Below, piece after piece: positions 56,841-64,000 of a DNA stretch of 64,000 nucleotides; position 1 is the stretch's first letter, and each line of letters starts with the position of its first letter. Under the pieces are notes generated by a model. That model had not been told where the DNA came from. It worked only from the letters and a program-made list of their open reading frames with translations, and did no database searches. A program made the translations under genes and the position numbers. The DNA comes from Streptomyces viridochromogenes (GTDB lineage: Bacteria; Actinomycetota; Actinomycetes; Streptomycetales; Streptomycetaceae), in NCBI RefSeq assembly GCF_001270495.1, contig NZ_LGUR01000197.1, forward strand, positions 31,206-95,205, given 5' to 3'.

Positions 56841-56900
56841 GCTGCGTTTACCGTTGAAGAGTGACGCGGTGTGTGTCGCGACCGGCAGGAGGAGGAGTTC

Positions 56901-57656
56901 GTGGAAGCAGCGATCGCAGTCGTGGCCCTGCTCTTCGTGCTCTTCGTCGTGCTCGGCGCCTACGCCACGGTGAAGGTGGTCGGCGCCGCGAAGCGCCGCG
57001 TCGACGACACCATCACCCATGCCCGGCGCACGGTCGAGGACCACACCCTGCGGGCCAAGTCCTTCGCCCAGCCGGGCCCGGCCGGCGAGCTGGCCCAGCT
57101 TCGGCTGAAGCTGCGCACATCCATGCGGGCCACCCAGGACGCCCTGCACGCGGGCGTGACCGAGGACGAGTCCCTCAAGGAGTCCCTCGGCCTCTTCCAG
57201 CGTCTCAGTGCGCACGGGCACGAACTGGACGCGGAGCTGAGGCGCCTGGAGTCCGAGCCGGACCGCGCGACGCTCGCCGAGCGCCTGCCCGACCTGCGTG
57301 AACGCACCGAGCGCATCGTCCACGCCGCCGACTCGCTGCGCTGGGCGGCCCGCGACCGGGCCCGCCGCTTCGCCGACGACGACCTGGACACCCTCAGCGC
57401 GCAGATCGACGTGGAGACCGGCGCCCTGCGGCACTGGCAGACGGAGGATCCCTCGTCCTCGGCTTCGTCCGCGACGCCCCCGCCACCGTGGCCGGAGGCT
57501 CCCGCCGCCCAGGCCGAGCCGGCGACCGAGCAGACCTGGCCGGACACCCCTCAGACACAGCGGGCCGAGGAGCCCACCCGGCCCGCCATCACCCCGCCCG
57601 GTCCTCGCCCGACGTACCCCTGGCAGAAGAAGACCCGCCCCGAAAGCACCACTTGA
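56901..57656 (+). CDS. Membrane-anchored coiled-coil protein of unknown function
   Basis: This 251-residue protein begins with one TM helix (AAIAVVALLFVLFVVLGAYA) followed by a helical, charged region (~25-185) that looks like a coiled coil or helical bundle. The Pro-rich C-terminal 60 residues are disordered. The GTG at 56901 has AGGAGGAG 6 bases before; the in-frame start at 56871 has none. I do not recognise the family. The layout (short anchor, long helical cytoplasmic part) is seen in envelope-associated scaffold proteins. Confidence 0.8.
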   Translation: MEAAIAVVALLFVLFVVLGAYATVKVVGAAKRRVDDTITHARRTVEDHTLRAKSFAQPGPAGELAQLRLKLRTSMRATQDALHAGVTEDESLKESLGLFQRLSAHGHELDAELRRLESEPDRATLAERLPDLRERTERIVHAADSLRWAARDRARRFADDDLDTLSAQIDVETGALRHWQTEDPSSSASSATPPPPWPEAPAAQAEPATEQTWPDTPQTQRAEEPTRPAITPPGPRPTYPWQKKTRPESTT

Positions 57657-57749
57657 GCCCCGGGGAGCACGAGTTGATCCGGTCAAGGCATTCTCAGGTG
57701 AGCGGGGTCGGACTGCCGCCCGGGCGCTACGCCAGGTAACCTCCAGCTC

Positions 57750-58595
57750 ATGTCCCGCCATGTCGCGATCGTCACCGATTCAACGGCCTACCTGCCGCCG
57801 CGGACGATGGAGCGCCACGGCATCACCTCAGTGCCGCTGACCGTGGTCCTCGGCGGTCAGGCGCTGGACGAGGGCACCGAGATCTCGACCCGTTCCCTCG
57901 CCCAGGCGTTGCAGAAGCGACGCCCCGTCACCACCTCGCGCCCCAGCCCTCAGGTCTTCGCGGAGCATTACCGCAAGGTCGCCGAGTCCGGCGCCACGGG
58001 CATCGTCTCGCTGCACCTGTCCGCCGAGCTCTCCGGCACCTACGACGCGGCGGTGCTCGCGGCGCGCGAGGCGCCGGTGCCGGTGCGGGTGGTGGACACC
58101 GGGATGGTCGCGATGGCACTCGGGTTCAGCGCGCTCGCCGCGGCAGAGGCGGCGGAGGCGGGGGGCACGGTGGACGAGGCCGTCACGGCCGCGGAGAAGC
58201 GGGCGGGGGCCACCGCCGCCTACTTCTACGTCGACACCCTCGACTATCTCCGCCGCGGCGGCCGCATCGGGGCCGCGCAGGCCCTGCTGGGCTCGGCGCT
58301 CGCGGTGAAGCCGCTGCTACAGCTGGAGGACGGCCGGATCGGCCCTCTGGAGAAGGTACGGACGGCCTCCAAGGCCATCGCCCGCCTGGAGGAGATCGCG
58401 GCCGACCGCGCGGGTAGCGCGCAGGTCGACATCGCGGTGCACCACCTGGCCGCCCCCGACCGGGCGTCGGCCCTGGCGGACCGCCTGCGGGCGCGGGTGC
58501 CGGGGCTGGCCGACCTGCATGTGAGTGAGGTCGGGGCGGTGATCGGGGCGCATACCGGGCCTGGGTTGTTGGGGGTTGTGGTTTCGCCGCGGTGA
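57750..58595 (+). CDS. DegV family fatty-acid-binding protein
   Basis: This 281-residue protein resembles FakB, which presents a fatty acid to a kinase for phosphorylation. The N-terminal domain opens HVAIVTDSTAYLPP and contains TSRPSPQVF (the conserved Thr/Ser near residue 63) and the second lobe has RVVDTGMVAMALGF. The C-terminal domain includes LDYLRRGGRIG and ends GAVIGAHTGPGLLGVV. The ATG at 57750 fits the family start. No FakA kinase gene lies in this window. Confidence 0.93.
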   Translation: MSRHVAIVTDSTAYLPPRTMERHGITSVPLTVVLGGQALDEGTEISTRSLAQALQKRRPVTTSRPSPQVFAEHYRKVAESGATGIVSLHLSAELSGTYDAAVLAAREAPVPVRVVDTGMVAMALGFSALAAAEAAEAGGTVDEAVTAAEKRAGATAAYFYVDTLDYLRRGGRIGAAQALLGSALAVKPLLQLEDGRIGPLEKVRTASKAIARLEEIAADRAGSAQVDIAVHHLAAPDRASALADRLRARVPGLADLHVSEVGAVIGAHTGPGLLGVVVSPR

Positions 58596-58675
58596 CGGAT
58601 GCATGCTCAGGGCCTATAGGGACGGGTCCTCAGGGATGGGACCTCAGCGGAGAGCCACTCGTGTGGGTGGCGGAG

Positions 58676-58684
58676 TTATCCACA
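58676..58684 (+). promoter_or_regulatory. DnaA-box-like nonamer TTATCCACA
   Basis: This matches the E. coli R1-type DnaA box exactly; Streptomyces boxes usually read TTGTCCACA. It is single, 70 bases before comEA, so chance or a regulatory role are both possible. Confidence 0.35.
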
Positions 58685-58753
58685 ACTGGGCGGTAGTCCC
58701 CGGAAATTGAGCAAGATCATCGCGGGTGTGCCGAGGTGTCCGATCCTCGTGGC

Positions 58754-59899
58754 ATGGCACTTCGATCACGCACACACGCACGCACGACGGTAACCAGCGG
58801 CCCCGGCCGTGGCCCCCATTCCGACGGCCGCGCCCGCCATCGACGACGCCTGCATGTCCGGGGGCGGGCACGACAGCACCATGCGTCGGCAGCGGAGTTG
58901 CGACGCAGGGCGGACGTGATTTTCGCCGAACAGGCCGTGGAGTGGCGGGAGTCGGGAGCGGGGCCGCCACCCGGCGGGGAGGGGTCTGCCCCAGGGGCCG
59001 GGCTGGGGGAAGAGCCTGCTCGGCGCATGCAGGCGGCTGTGGGCGTGGACGATCGTTACGCCGACCGGTCCGAGGGGCCGGACGTGCCGGAAGCCGACGC
59101 GGGGGCCGGTGTCGGGGCCGGTGTGGGCGGCGGTGTCGGGGACGGGACCGCTGACGCCGATGCCGGGGTCTGGCGGTCGCGGGCCGGGTCGGCTTTGCGG
59201 GAGCGGATGCCGGTGTGGTTGCAGGCGCGGTGTGGGCTGGAGCGGCGGAGCGTGGTCGCGCTCACCGTGGTACTCGTCCTCGCCGCCGGGTTCGCCGTGG
59301 AGCACTTCTGGGCCGGCCGGGCGCAGTCCGTGCGGGCGCCCGAGGTGGTGCGGGCGGCGACCGCGTACGGCGGAGAGCAGCAGGGCGGGGAGACCGAGCC
59401 GGGGGCGTCAGCGGTCGGTGTGTCGGGTACGCCGGGTGCCGCGGGCACCGCCGCACCCGAGATCGTGGTGGACGTCAGCGGCAAGGTGCGCGAGCCGGGT
59501 ATCCACCGCCTGCCCGCGGGTTCGCGGGTCGCGGACGCTCTGCGCGCGGCCGGTGGAGTGCGTCCCGGCACGAAGACCGACAGCCTCAACCGGGCCCGCT
59601 TCCTGGTGGACGGCGAGCAGGTGATCGTCGGAGACCCCGCCGCCGTGCCCGGGGCCGCTCCCGGTGCGGGCGCGGGCGCTGCGGCGGTCCCGGGGACGGC
59701 GCCCACCGCCCCGGTCTCCCTCAACACGGCCACCGTGGACCAGCTCGACACCCTCCCGGGCGTAGGCCCGGTCCTGGCCCAGCACATCATCGACTACCGC
59801 ACCCAGCACAGCGGCTTCCGCTCGGTGGACGAACTGCGCGAGGTCAACGGCATCGGCGACCGCCGATTCGCCGATCTACGGAATCTCGTACGGCCATGA
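58754..59899 (+). CDS. comEA: ComEA-like helix-hairpin-helix DNA-binding protein
   Basis: This 381-residue protein has a long variable, Gly/Ala-rich cytoplasmic N-terminus (~1-160), one TM helix (~167-185, VVALTVVLVLAAGFAVEHFW), an SLBB domain (~235-290, VDVSGKVREPGIHRLPAGSRVADAL) and a C-terminal (HhH)2 domain (~320-380, VSLNTATVDQLDTLPGVGPVLAQHIIDY). ComEA binds DNA outside the membrane and hands it to ComEC. The N-terminal part is much longer than in Bacillus ComEA (~205 residues). ATG at 58754 lacks a strong ribosome site; an in-frame GTG at 58736 is also possible. Its TGA overlaps the comEC ATG. Confidence 0.88.
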   Translation: MALRSRTHARTTVTSGPGRGPHSDGRARHRRRLHVRGRARQHHASAAELRRRADVIFAEQAVEWRESGAGPPPGGEGSAPGAGLGEEPARRMQAAVGVDDRYADRSEGPDVPEADAGAGVGAGVGGGVGDGTADADAGVWRSRAGSALRERMPVWLQARCGLERRSVVALTVVLVLAAGFAVEHFWAGRAQSVRAPEVVRAATAYGGEQQGGETEPGASAVGVSGTPGAAGTAAPEIVVDVSGKVREPGIHRLPAGSRVADALRAAGGVRPGTKTDSLNRARFLVDGEQVIVGDPAAVPGAAPGAGAGAAAVPGTAPTAPVSLNTATVDQLDTLPGVGPVLAQHIIDYRTQHSGFRSVDELREVNGIGDRRFADLRNLVRP

Positions 59900-62832
59900 G
59901 GCGCGACGTTCGCGCACGCGATTGCGCACCTGACCGCGCACCCGAGCGCCCAGTCGACCGCGCAGCCGACATCGCACCCGACCTCGTGCCTTCCCGCGCC
60001 GCCGTTCACGCCGCGTCCGGAAGCCGGCTGGGCGCCTCCCATCCCCGTCAGGAAGGACCGACGGACCTCCGGCTCGTTCCACCGGCGCTCGCCGCCTGGG
60101 CGACGGCGGCACTGATGCTGGACGCCCCACCGGGGTGGGCAGCCGGTGCGGCGGTCGTGGGGCTGGTCGCGGCAGGGGTACTGCTTCTGATGCGGCGGCG
60201 TGGGGGCGGAGACGGTGAGGTCCGTGGTGGCGAGGGCGGCGATGGGCAGGCCGGAGGTGGCGGGGCCGGTGACGGGCAGGTCGGAGGTGGCGAGGCCAGC
60301 GATGGCGGGGCCAGCGATGGCGGGGCCAGCGATGGCGGGGCTGGCGGTGGCTCTCCGGCCAGGCTCAAGCGTTCGGACGGGCTCTCGATCGAGGGCCGTC
60401 CGACCGGGCCCGAGCCGGATTGCCCGCCGGGGCAGCTCACCCGGTCGCGAAGTCAGTACTCCGCACCCGTACGCATCTCCTGGCCACGCGCCTCGGTCGC
60501 CGCGGTGCTGCTCTGCGTCGCCGCGGCCGCCGTCTCCGCAGGGCTGCACGGGGCCGATCTGCGGCGTGGGCCGGTGCCAGGGCTGGCGCGGGAGTACGCC
60601 ACCGTGACCGCCGAGGTCGAGCTCACCTCCGATCCCCGGCTGACCCGGCCCCGGGTGAAGGGAGATCACATGGCGCCGACATCCGTGCTGATCAACGCGG
60701 ATGTACGACGCGTGGAAGAGACGGACGGTACGGCGGTCGTGACGAGGGCGCCGGTGCTGATGATCATCGACGGCGGATGGGGGGCCTCTCGGGACGTCGA
60801 CGAGACGCAGAGGCCGTCCGGGACCGCCTATGGCATGCCCAGGTCGTCCGGGACCGCCCATGACACGCCGAGGCCCTCCGACGGCCGGCCTTCTCCCTGG
60901 CTGAGCCTTCTGCCCTCGACGCGCTTGCGGGTGACCGCGACGCTCGCGCCCTCGCTGATGGACGGGGACCGGATCGCGGCCGTGCTGCGGGTGCGGGACC
61001 CGGCGGTGCCGGAGGTCGTGGGGGAGCCGTCGGCGGCCCAGCGGCTGGCGGGGCGGTTGCGGGCCGGGCTGCGGGAGGCGACCGACGGATTGCCGGCGGA
61101 CGCGCGGGCGTTGCTGCCGGGGCTGGTCGTGGGTGACACCTCGCGGATCACCCCGGAGCTGGACGAGGCGTTCAAGGAGACCGACCTCGCGCACACGCTC
61201 GCCGTCTCCGGCAGCAACCTCACGATCATCCTCGCCCTGCTCATCGGCCCGCCCGGTACGGCCCAGCTGGCCGAGCGCCGTGGCCTCGCGCCCCGCCTCG
61301 GCATCTCCCTGCGGACGACCGCGCTGCTCGGCGGAGCGCTCACCCTCGCCTTCGTCGTCGTGTGCCGGCCGGACCCGAGCGTGCTGCGCGCAGCGGCCTG
61401 CGGGGCCGTCGTGCTGCTCGCCTTGGCGACCGGACGCCGCAGATCGCTGATCCCGGCGCTGGCGACGGCCGTACTGCTGCTGGTGCTGTACGACCCGTGG
61501 CTGGCCCGCAGCTACGGCTTTCTGCTCTCGGTCCTGGCCACGGGCGCCCTGCTCACTTTCGCGCCCCGCTGGAGCGCGGCGTTGCAACGGCGCCGGGTGC
61601 CTCCGAGGTTGGCCGAGGCGCTGGCGGCCGCGGCTGCCGCGCAGGCCCTGTGCGCGCCGGTCGTCGCGGTGCTGTCGGCCCGGGTGAGCCTGGTGGCGGT
61701 GCCGTGCAATCTGCTGGCGGAGTTCGCGATCGCGCCGGCGACCGTGCTGGGTTTCGCGGCGTTGGCCACGGCACCGCTCGCGATGCCGTTGGCCAAGGCG
61801 CTGGCCTGGGGCGCGAGTTGGCCGACCGGGTGGATCGCGGACGTCGCGCGGACGGGCGCCGCACTGCCCGGAGCGGGCGTCGACTGGCCCGGCAGCTGGA
61901 CCGGGGCGGTGCTGCTCGCCCTCGTCACGGTGCTCGTCCTGCTGGCCGGCCGGAGGTTACTGCGGCACCCCTGGTGGTGCGGGGTCTGCGGGGTGCTGCT
62001 CCTGCTCGTGGTGGTGCAGCCGCCGCCGCTGACCAGGGCGGTCACGGGCTGGCCGCTGCCCGGGTGGCGGTTCGCGATGTGCGATGTGGGGCAGGGGGAC
62101 GCGATGGTGCTCGCGGCGGGCGAGGGTACGGGCGTGGTCGTGGACGCCGGCCCGGATCCGACGTTGGTCGACCGGTGTCTGCGCACACTCGGCATCACCA
62201 GAATCCCGCTCGTCGTCCTGACCCATTTCCACGCCGACCATGTGGCGGGCCTGCCCGGCGTCCTGCGGGGGCGCGCGGTGGGCGCGATCGAGACGACGGG
62301 GCATGAAGAGCCGGTGGACCAGGTGGAGTTCGTGCGTAGGGAGGCGGTTGACCGGCACATTCCCGTGACCCGGGCCGCCGCCGGGGAGGAGCGGCGCACC
62401 GGGGCACTGAGCTGGCAGGTCGTCTGGCCGCCGGCCCACCCGTCACACTCCGCGCTGGCTCCGGACGGCCCGAACGACGCCAGTGTCACGCTGCTCGTCC
62501 GGTCGGCAGGGCTGCGGCTCCTGCTGCTCGGGGATCTCGAACCCCCGGCCCAGCGGGCGCTGTTGAGATCGCCGGCAGGGGCATTGCTGGGCGGTGTGGA
62601 TGTGCTCAAGGTCGCCCATCATGGCTCGGCGTACCAGGACCCGGAGCTCATACGCCGGGCTGCGCCGCGGTTGGCGTTGATCAGTTGCGGTGCGGACAAC
62701 ACTTATGGGCATCCGGCTCCCGGCACCGTAGCGGCGCTGCGGGCACAGGGCGCGGTGGTGCTGCGGACCGACGAGGACGGGGCGCTGGCGGTCGCCGGTA
62801 CGGGCGCGGAGCTGCGGGTGGCGGGAGACTGA
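59896..62832 (+). CDS. comEC: ComEC/Rec2-like DNA-channel protein with metallo-beta-lactamase domain
   Basis: This 978-residue membrane protein starts at the ATG at 59896, overlapping the comEA stop (ATGA). It has N-terminal helices, a Gly/Asp/Ser-rich insert (~110-150) coded by 15-bp repeats, a DUF4131-type region, the Competence core (~400-690, SGSNLTIILALL) and a C-terminal metallo-beta-lactamase domain (~715-970) with CDVGQGDAMVL and the metal site THFHADHVAG. ComEC forms the channel for single-stranded DNA in competent bacteria. A TTA codon at 61957-61959 would require the bldA tRNA. Confidence 0.9.
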   Translation: MRRDVRARDCAPDRAPERPVDRAADIAPDLVPSRAAVHAASGSRLGASHPRQEGPTDLRLVPPALAAWATAALMLDAPPGWAAGAAVVGLVAAGVLLLMRRRGGGDGEVRGGEGGDGQAGGGGAGDGQVGGGEASDGGASDGGASDGGAGGGSPARLKRSDGLSIEGRPTGPEPDCPPGQLTRSRSQYSAPVRISWPRASVAAVLLCVAAAAVSAGLHGADLRRGPVPGLAREYATVTAEVELTSDPRLTRPRVKGDHMAPTSVLINADVRRVEETDGTAVVTRAPVLMIIDGGWGASRDVDETQRPSGTAYGMPRSSGTAHDTPRPSDGRPSPWLSLLPSTRLRVTATLAPSLMDGDRIAAVLRVRDPAVPEVVGEPSAAQRLAGRLRAGLREATDGLPADARALLPGLVVGDTSRITPELDEAFKETDLAHTLAVSGSNLTIILALLIGPPGTAQLAERRGLAPRLGISLRTTALLGGALTLAFVVVCRPDPSVLRAAACGAVVLLALATGRRRSLIPALATAVLLLVLYDPWLARSYGFLLSVLATGALLTFAPRWSAALQRRRVPPRLAEALAAAAAAQALCAPVVAVLSARVSLVAVPCNLLAEFAIAPATVLGFAALATAPLAMPLAKALAWGASWPTGWIADVARTGAALPGAGVDWPGSWTGAVLLALVTVLVLLAGRRLLRHPWWCGVCGVLLLLVVVQPPPLTRAVTGWPLPGWRFAMCDVGQGDAMVLAAGEGTGVVVDAGPDPTLVDRCLRTLGITRIPLVVLTHFHADHVAGLPGVLRGRAVGAIETTGHEEPVDQVEFVRREAVDRHIPVTRAAAGEERRTGALSWQVVWPPAHPSHSALAPDGPNDASVTLLVRSAGLRLLLLGDLEPPAQRALLRSPAGALLGGVDVLKVAHHGSAYQDPELIRRAAPRLALISCGADNTYGHPAPGTVAALRAQGAVVLRTDEDGALAVAGTGAELRVAGD
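60301..60345 (+). repeat. 15-bp in-frame tandem repeat in comEC
   Basis: GATGGCGGGGCCAGC is repeated three times (the last copy ends GCTGGC), coding DGGAS units in a cytoplasmic or loop insert. A looser Gly-Asp repeat extends from about 60220. Confidence 0.85.
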
Positions 62833-62836
62833 GGGC

Positions 62837-63676
62837 ATGGATTCCGTTGAGGTTGATGCCTATCTCCGACGGCTGGGAGTCGAGCACCCGGCGTGGCCCA
62901 CCGTGGACGTGCTGCGTGAGCTGCATCTGCGCCATCTGCTGACCGTGCCCTTCGAGAACCTGTCGGTCCACCGCGGCGAGGAGATCGTCCTGGAGGAGAA
63001 GAGGCTGCTGGACAAGGTGGTGGGGGCGAGACGGGGCGGGTTCTGTTACGAACTGAACGGAGCGTTCGGGGCGTTGTTGGGCGCGCTGGGCTTCGACGTG
63101 ACGCTGCTGGCGGCGCGGGTCCACGCGGAGGAGGGGAAGCTCGGGATTCCCTACGACCACATGGCGCTGAAGGTGCGGACGGTGGACGGCGGCACATGGC
63201 TGGCGGACGTCGGTTTCGGGGCACACAGTCACCATCCACTGGCGTTCGAGGCGCGGGGTGAGCAGGAGGATCCGGCGGGCGTGTTCCGGATCGTCGAGGC
63301 CGGGCCGGACGAGGCCGGAGTGCGCGGCGGGCACGACGTGGCGGAGGCGGCGGACCTGGACGTCGTCATGAACGGCAGACCGGAGTACCGGCTGGACCGG
63401 CGGCCGCGGGTGCTCGGCGACTTCGTGGCCGGGGCGTGGTGGCACAGCACCTCGTCGGCCTCGCACTTCACGCAGTCGCTGGTGTGTTCGCGGGTGACGG
63501 AGGAAGGAGGACGGATCACGCTGAGCGGCCGCACGTTCAAGACGACGGCGGCCGACGGGACACGTGAGGAGCGGGAGCTGGGCACGGACGAGGAGGTGCT
63601 GGGGGTGTACCGGGAGCGGTTCGGGATCGAGCTGGACCGGGTGCCGACAGTGCGGAAGCCCAACCGGGACGGCTGA
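62837..63676 (+). CDS. nat: Arylamine N-acetyltransferase
   Basis: This 279-residue enzyme moves an acetyl group from acetyl-CoA to arylamines or arylhydrazines. The catalytic triad is visible: Cys in RRGGFCYELNG near residue 70, His in IPYDHMALKV near 108 and Asp in WLADVGFG near 123. The N-terminal helical bundle starts VDAYLRRLGVEHP. It begins 4 bases after the comEC stop, so it may be co-transcribed, although no functional link with DNA uptake is known. Relatives occur in ansamycin pathways, but nothing nearby suggests that here. Confidence 0.93.
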   Translation: MDSVEVDAYLRRLGVEHPAWPTVDVLRELHLRHLLTVPFENLSVHRGEEIVLEEKRLLDKVVGARRGGFCYELNGAFGALLGALGFDVTLLAARVHAEEGKLGIPYDHMALKVRTVDGGTWLADVGFGAHSHHPLAFEARGEQEDPAGVFRIVEAGPDEAGVRGGHDVAEAADLDVVMNGRPEYRLDRRPRVLGDFVAGAWWHSTSSASHFTQSLVCSRVTEEGGRITLSGRTFKTTAADGTREERELGTDEEVLGVYRERFGIELDRVPTVRKPNRDG

Positions 63677-63785
63677 TTCGGCAGGGGGTGTCGGGAGGGG
63701 GCGGTCGGAAGGGGGGTTGGTCGGGAGGGGGCGCGTGCGCGGACCCCGCACGGGTGCGTCGCTCGCGGTGCCTGAGAATTGCTCC

Positions 63786-64000
63786 GTGAGCGATGTGAGA
63801 CATGTGCTGGTGCTGCCCGATCGTGACGCGGCGGAGGAGGTCGCGGGGGCGCTCGGGGAGCGGTTCGGAATCGATGAGGAGCCACGGCTGGTGCGGGACG
63901 CGCTGGCCGGGGAGGACGATGCCGAGGACGCGCAGTGGTTGGTGCTGGTGCGGGACGAGGACGGGCGGCTCGATCCGGGGGAGCTGGATGAGTTCGCGGG
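63786..64000 (+). CDS. Hypothetical protein, 5' part only
   Basis: A frame starting at GTG 63786 runs open to the window end: VSDVRHVLVLPDRDAAEEVA, then an acidic region. Codon use is typical of a real gene. There is no classical ribosome site and the purine-rich GAGAATTG lies close by. I do not recognise the family; the N-terminus suggests a small alpha/beta fold. Confidence 0.6.
   Translation, partial: MSDVRHVLVLPDRDAAEEVAGALGERFGIDEEPRLVRDALAGEDDAEDAQWLVLVRDEDGRLDPGELDEFA

Overview
The window is a high-GC actinobacterial chromosome segment, almost certainly from Streptomyces. Support: very GC-rich third codon positions, frequent GTG starts, rare TTA codons, tRNA genes without an encoded CCA, and a gene order (rodA, CYTH-CHAD, B12-type radical SAM protein, DUF2344, rne, rplU, rpmA, obg, proB, proA, nadD, rsfS, leuS, comEA, comEC) that I recognise from Streptomyces core genomes.

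Layout. 1-5058: the end of rodA, a 760-base repeat-rich spacer, a CYTH-CHAD protein and a radical SAM gene. 5059-11322: an accessory island. It is bounded by a 54-bp direct repeat of the radical SAM gene's 3' end (5004-5057 and 11269-11322, 52/54 identical). It holds a membrane-anchored NACHT NTPase with a TTA codon, a small secreted four-cysteine protein, a broken GH6 cellulase and fragments of IS5- and IS481-type transposases. No integrase is visible. 11546-15461: a double-HTH Lrp/AsnC regulator divergent from an AbgT transporter and an M20 peptidase, probably for p-aminobenzoyl-glutamate or a related acyl-glutamate. 15545-24287: a repetitive membrane protein, DUF2344, RNase E/G, L21, L27 and Obg.

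24441-37909 is a cell-surface region: a secreted FG-GAP protein, a Tat-exported PhoD phosphatase, a sulfotransferase-like protein, a fused CDP-ribitol synthase, two TagF-like polymerases, a GT2 glycosyltransferase and a polysaccharide pyruvyl transferase-like protein. Together they look like a wall-glycopolymer (polyol-phosphate) locus. 38102-49057: proB, proA, two related acidic single-TM proteins, an M48 protease, two tiny membrane proteins, nadD, a divergent LCP/LytR_C protein, rsfS and a histidine phosphatase.

49139-50290 has two identical tRNA-Ala(GGC) genes 1038 bp apart, each with its own hairpin terminator, enclosing two small zinc-ribbon-like proteins. 50405-53370 is a two-gene redox module (ferric-reductase-like membrane protein plus NuoF-like/ferredoxin protein). 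53663-56711 is leuS behind a leucine-rich leader peptide and attenuator. The window ends with a coiled-coil membrane protein, DegV, ComEA, ComEC (with a TTA codon), an arylamine N-acetyltransferase and the start of one more gene.

The most unusual content is the direct-repeat-bounded NACHT island. The glycopolymer locus, the tRNA-Ala duplication and the leuS attenuator are secondary points of interest.
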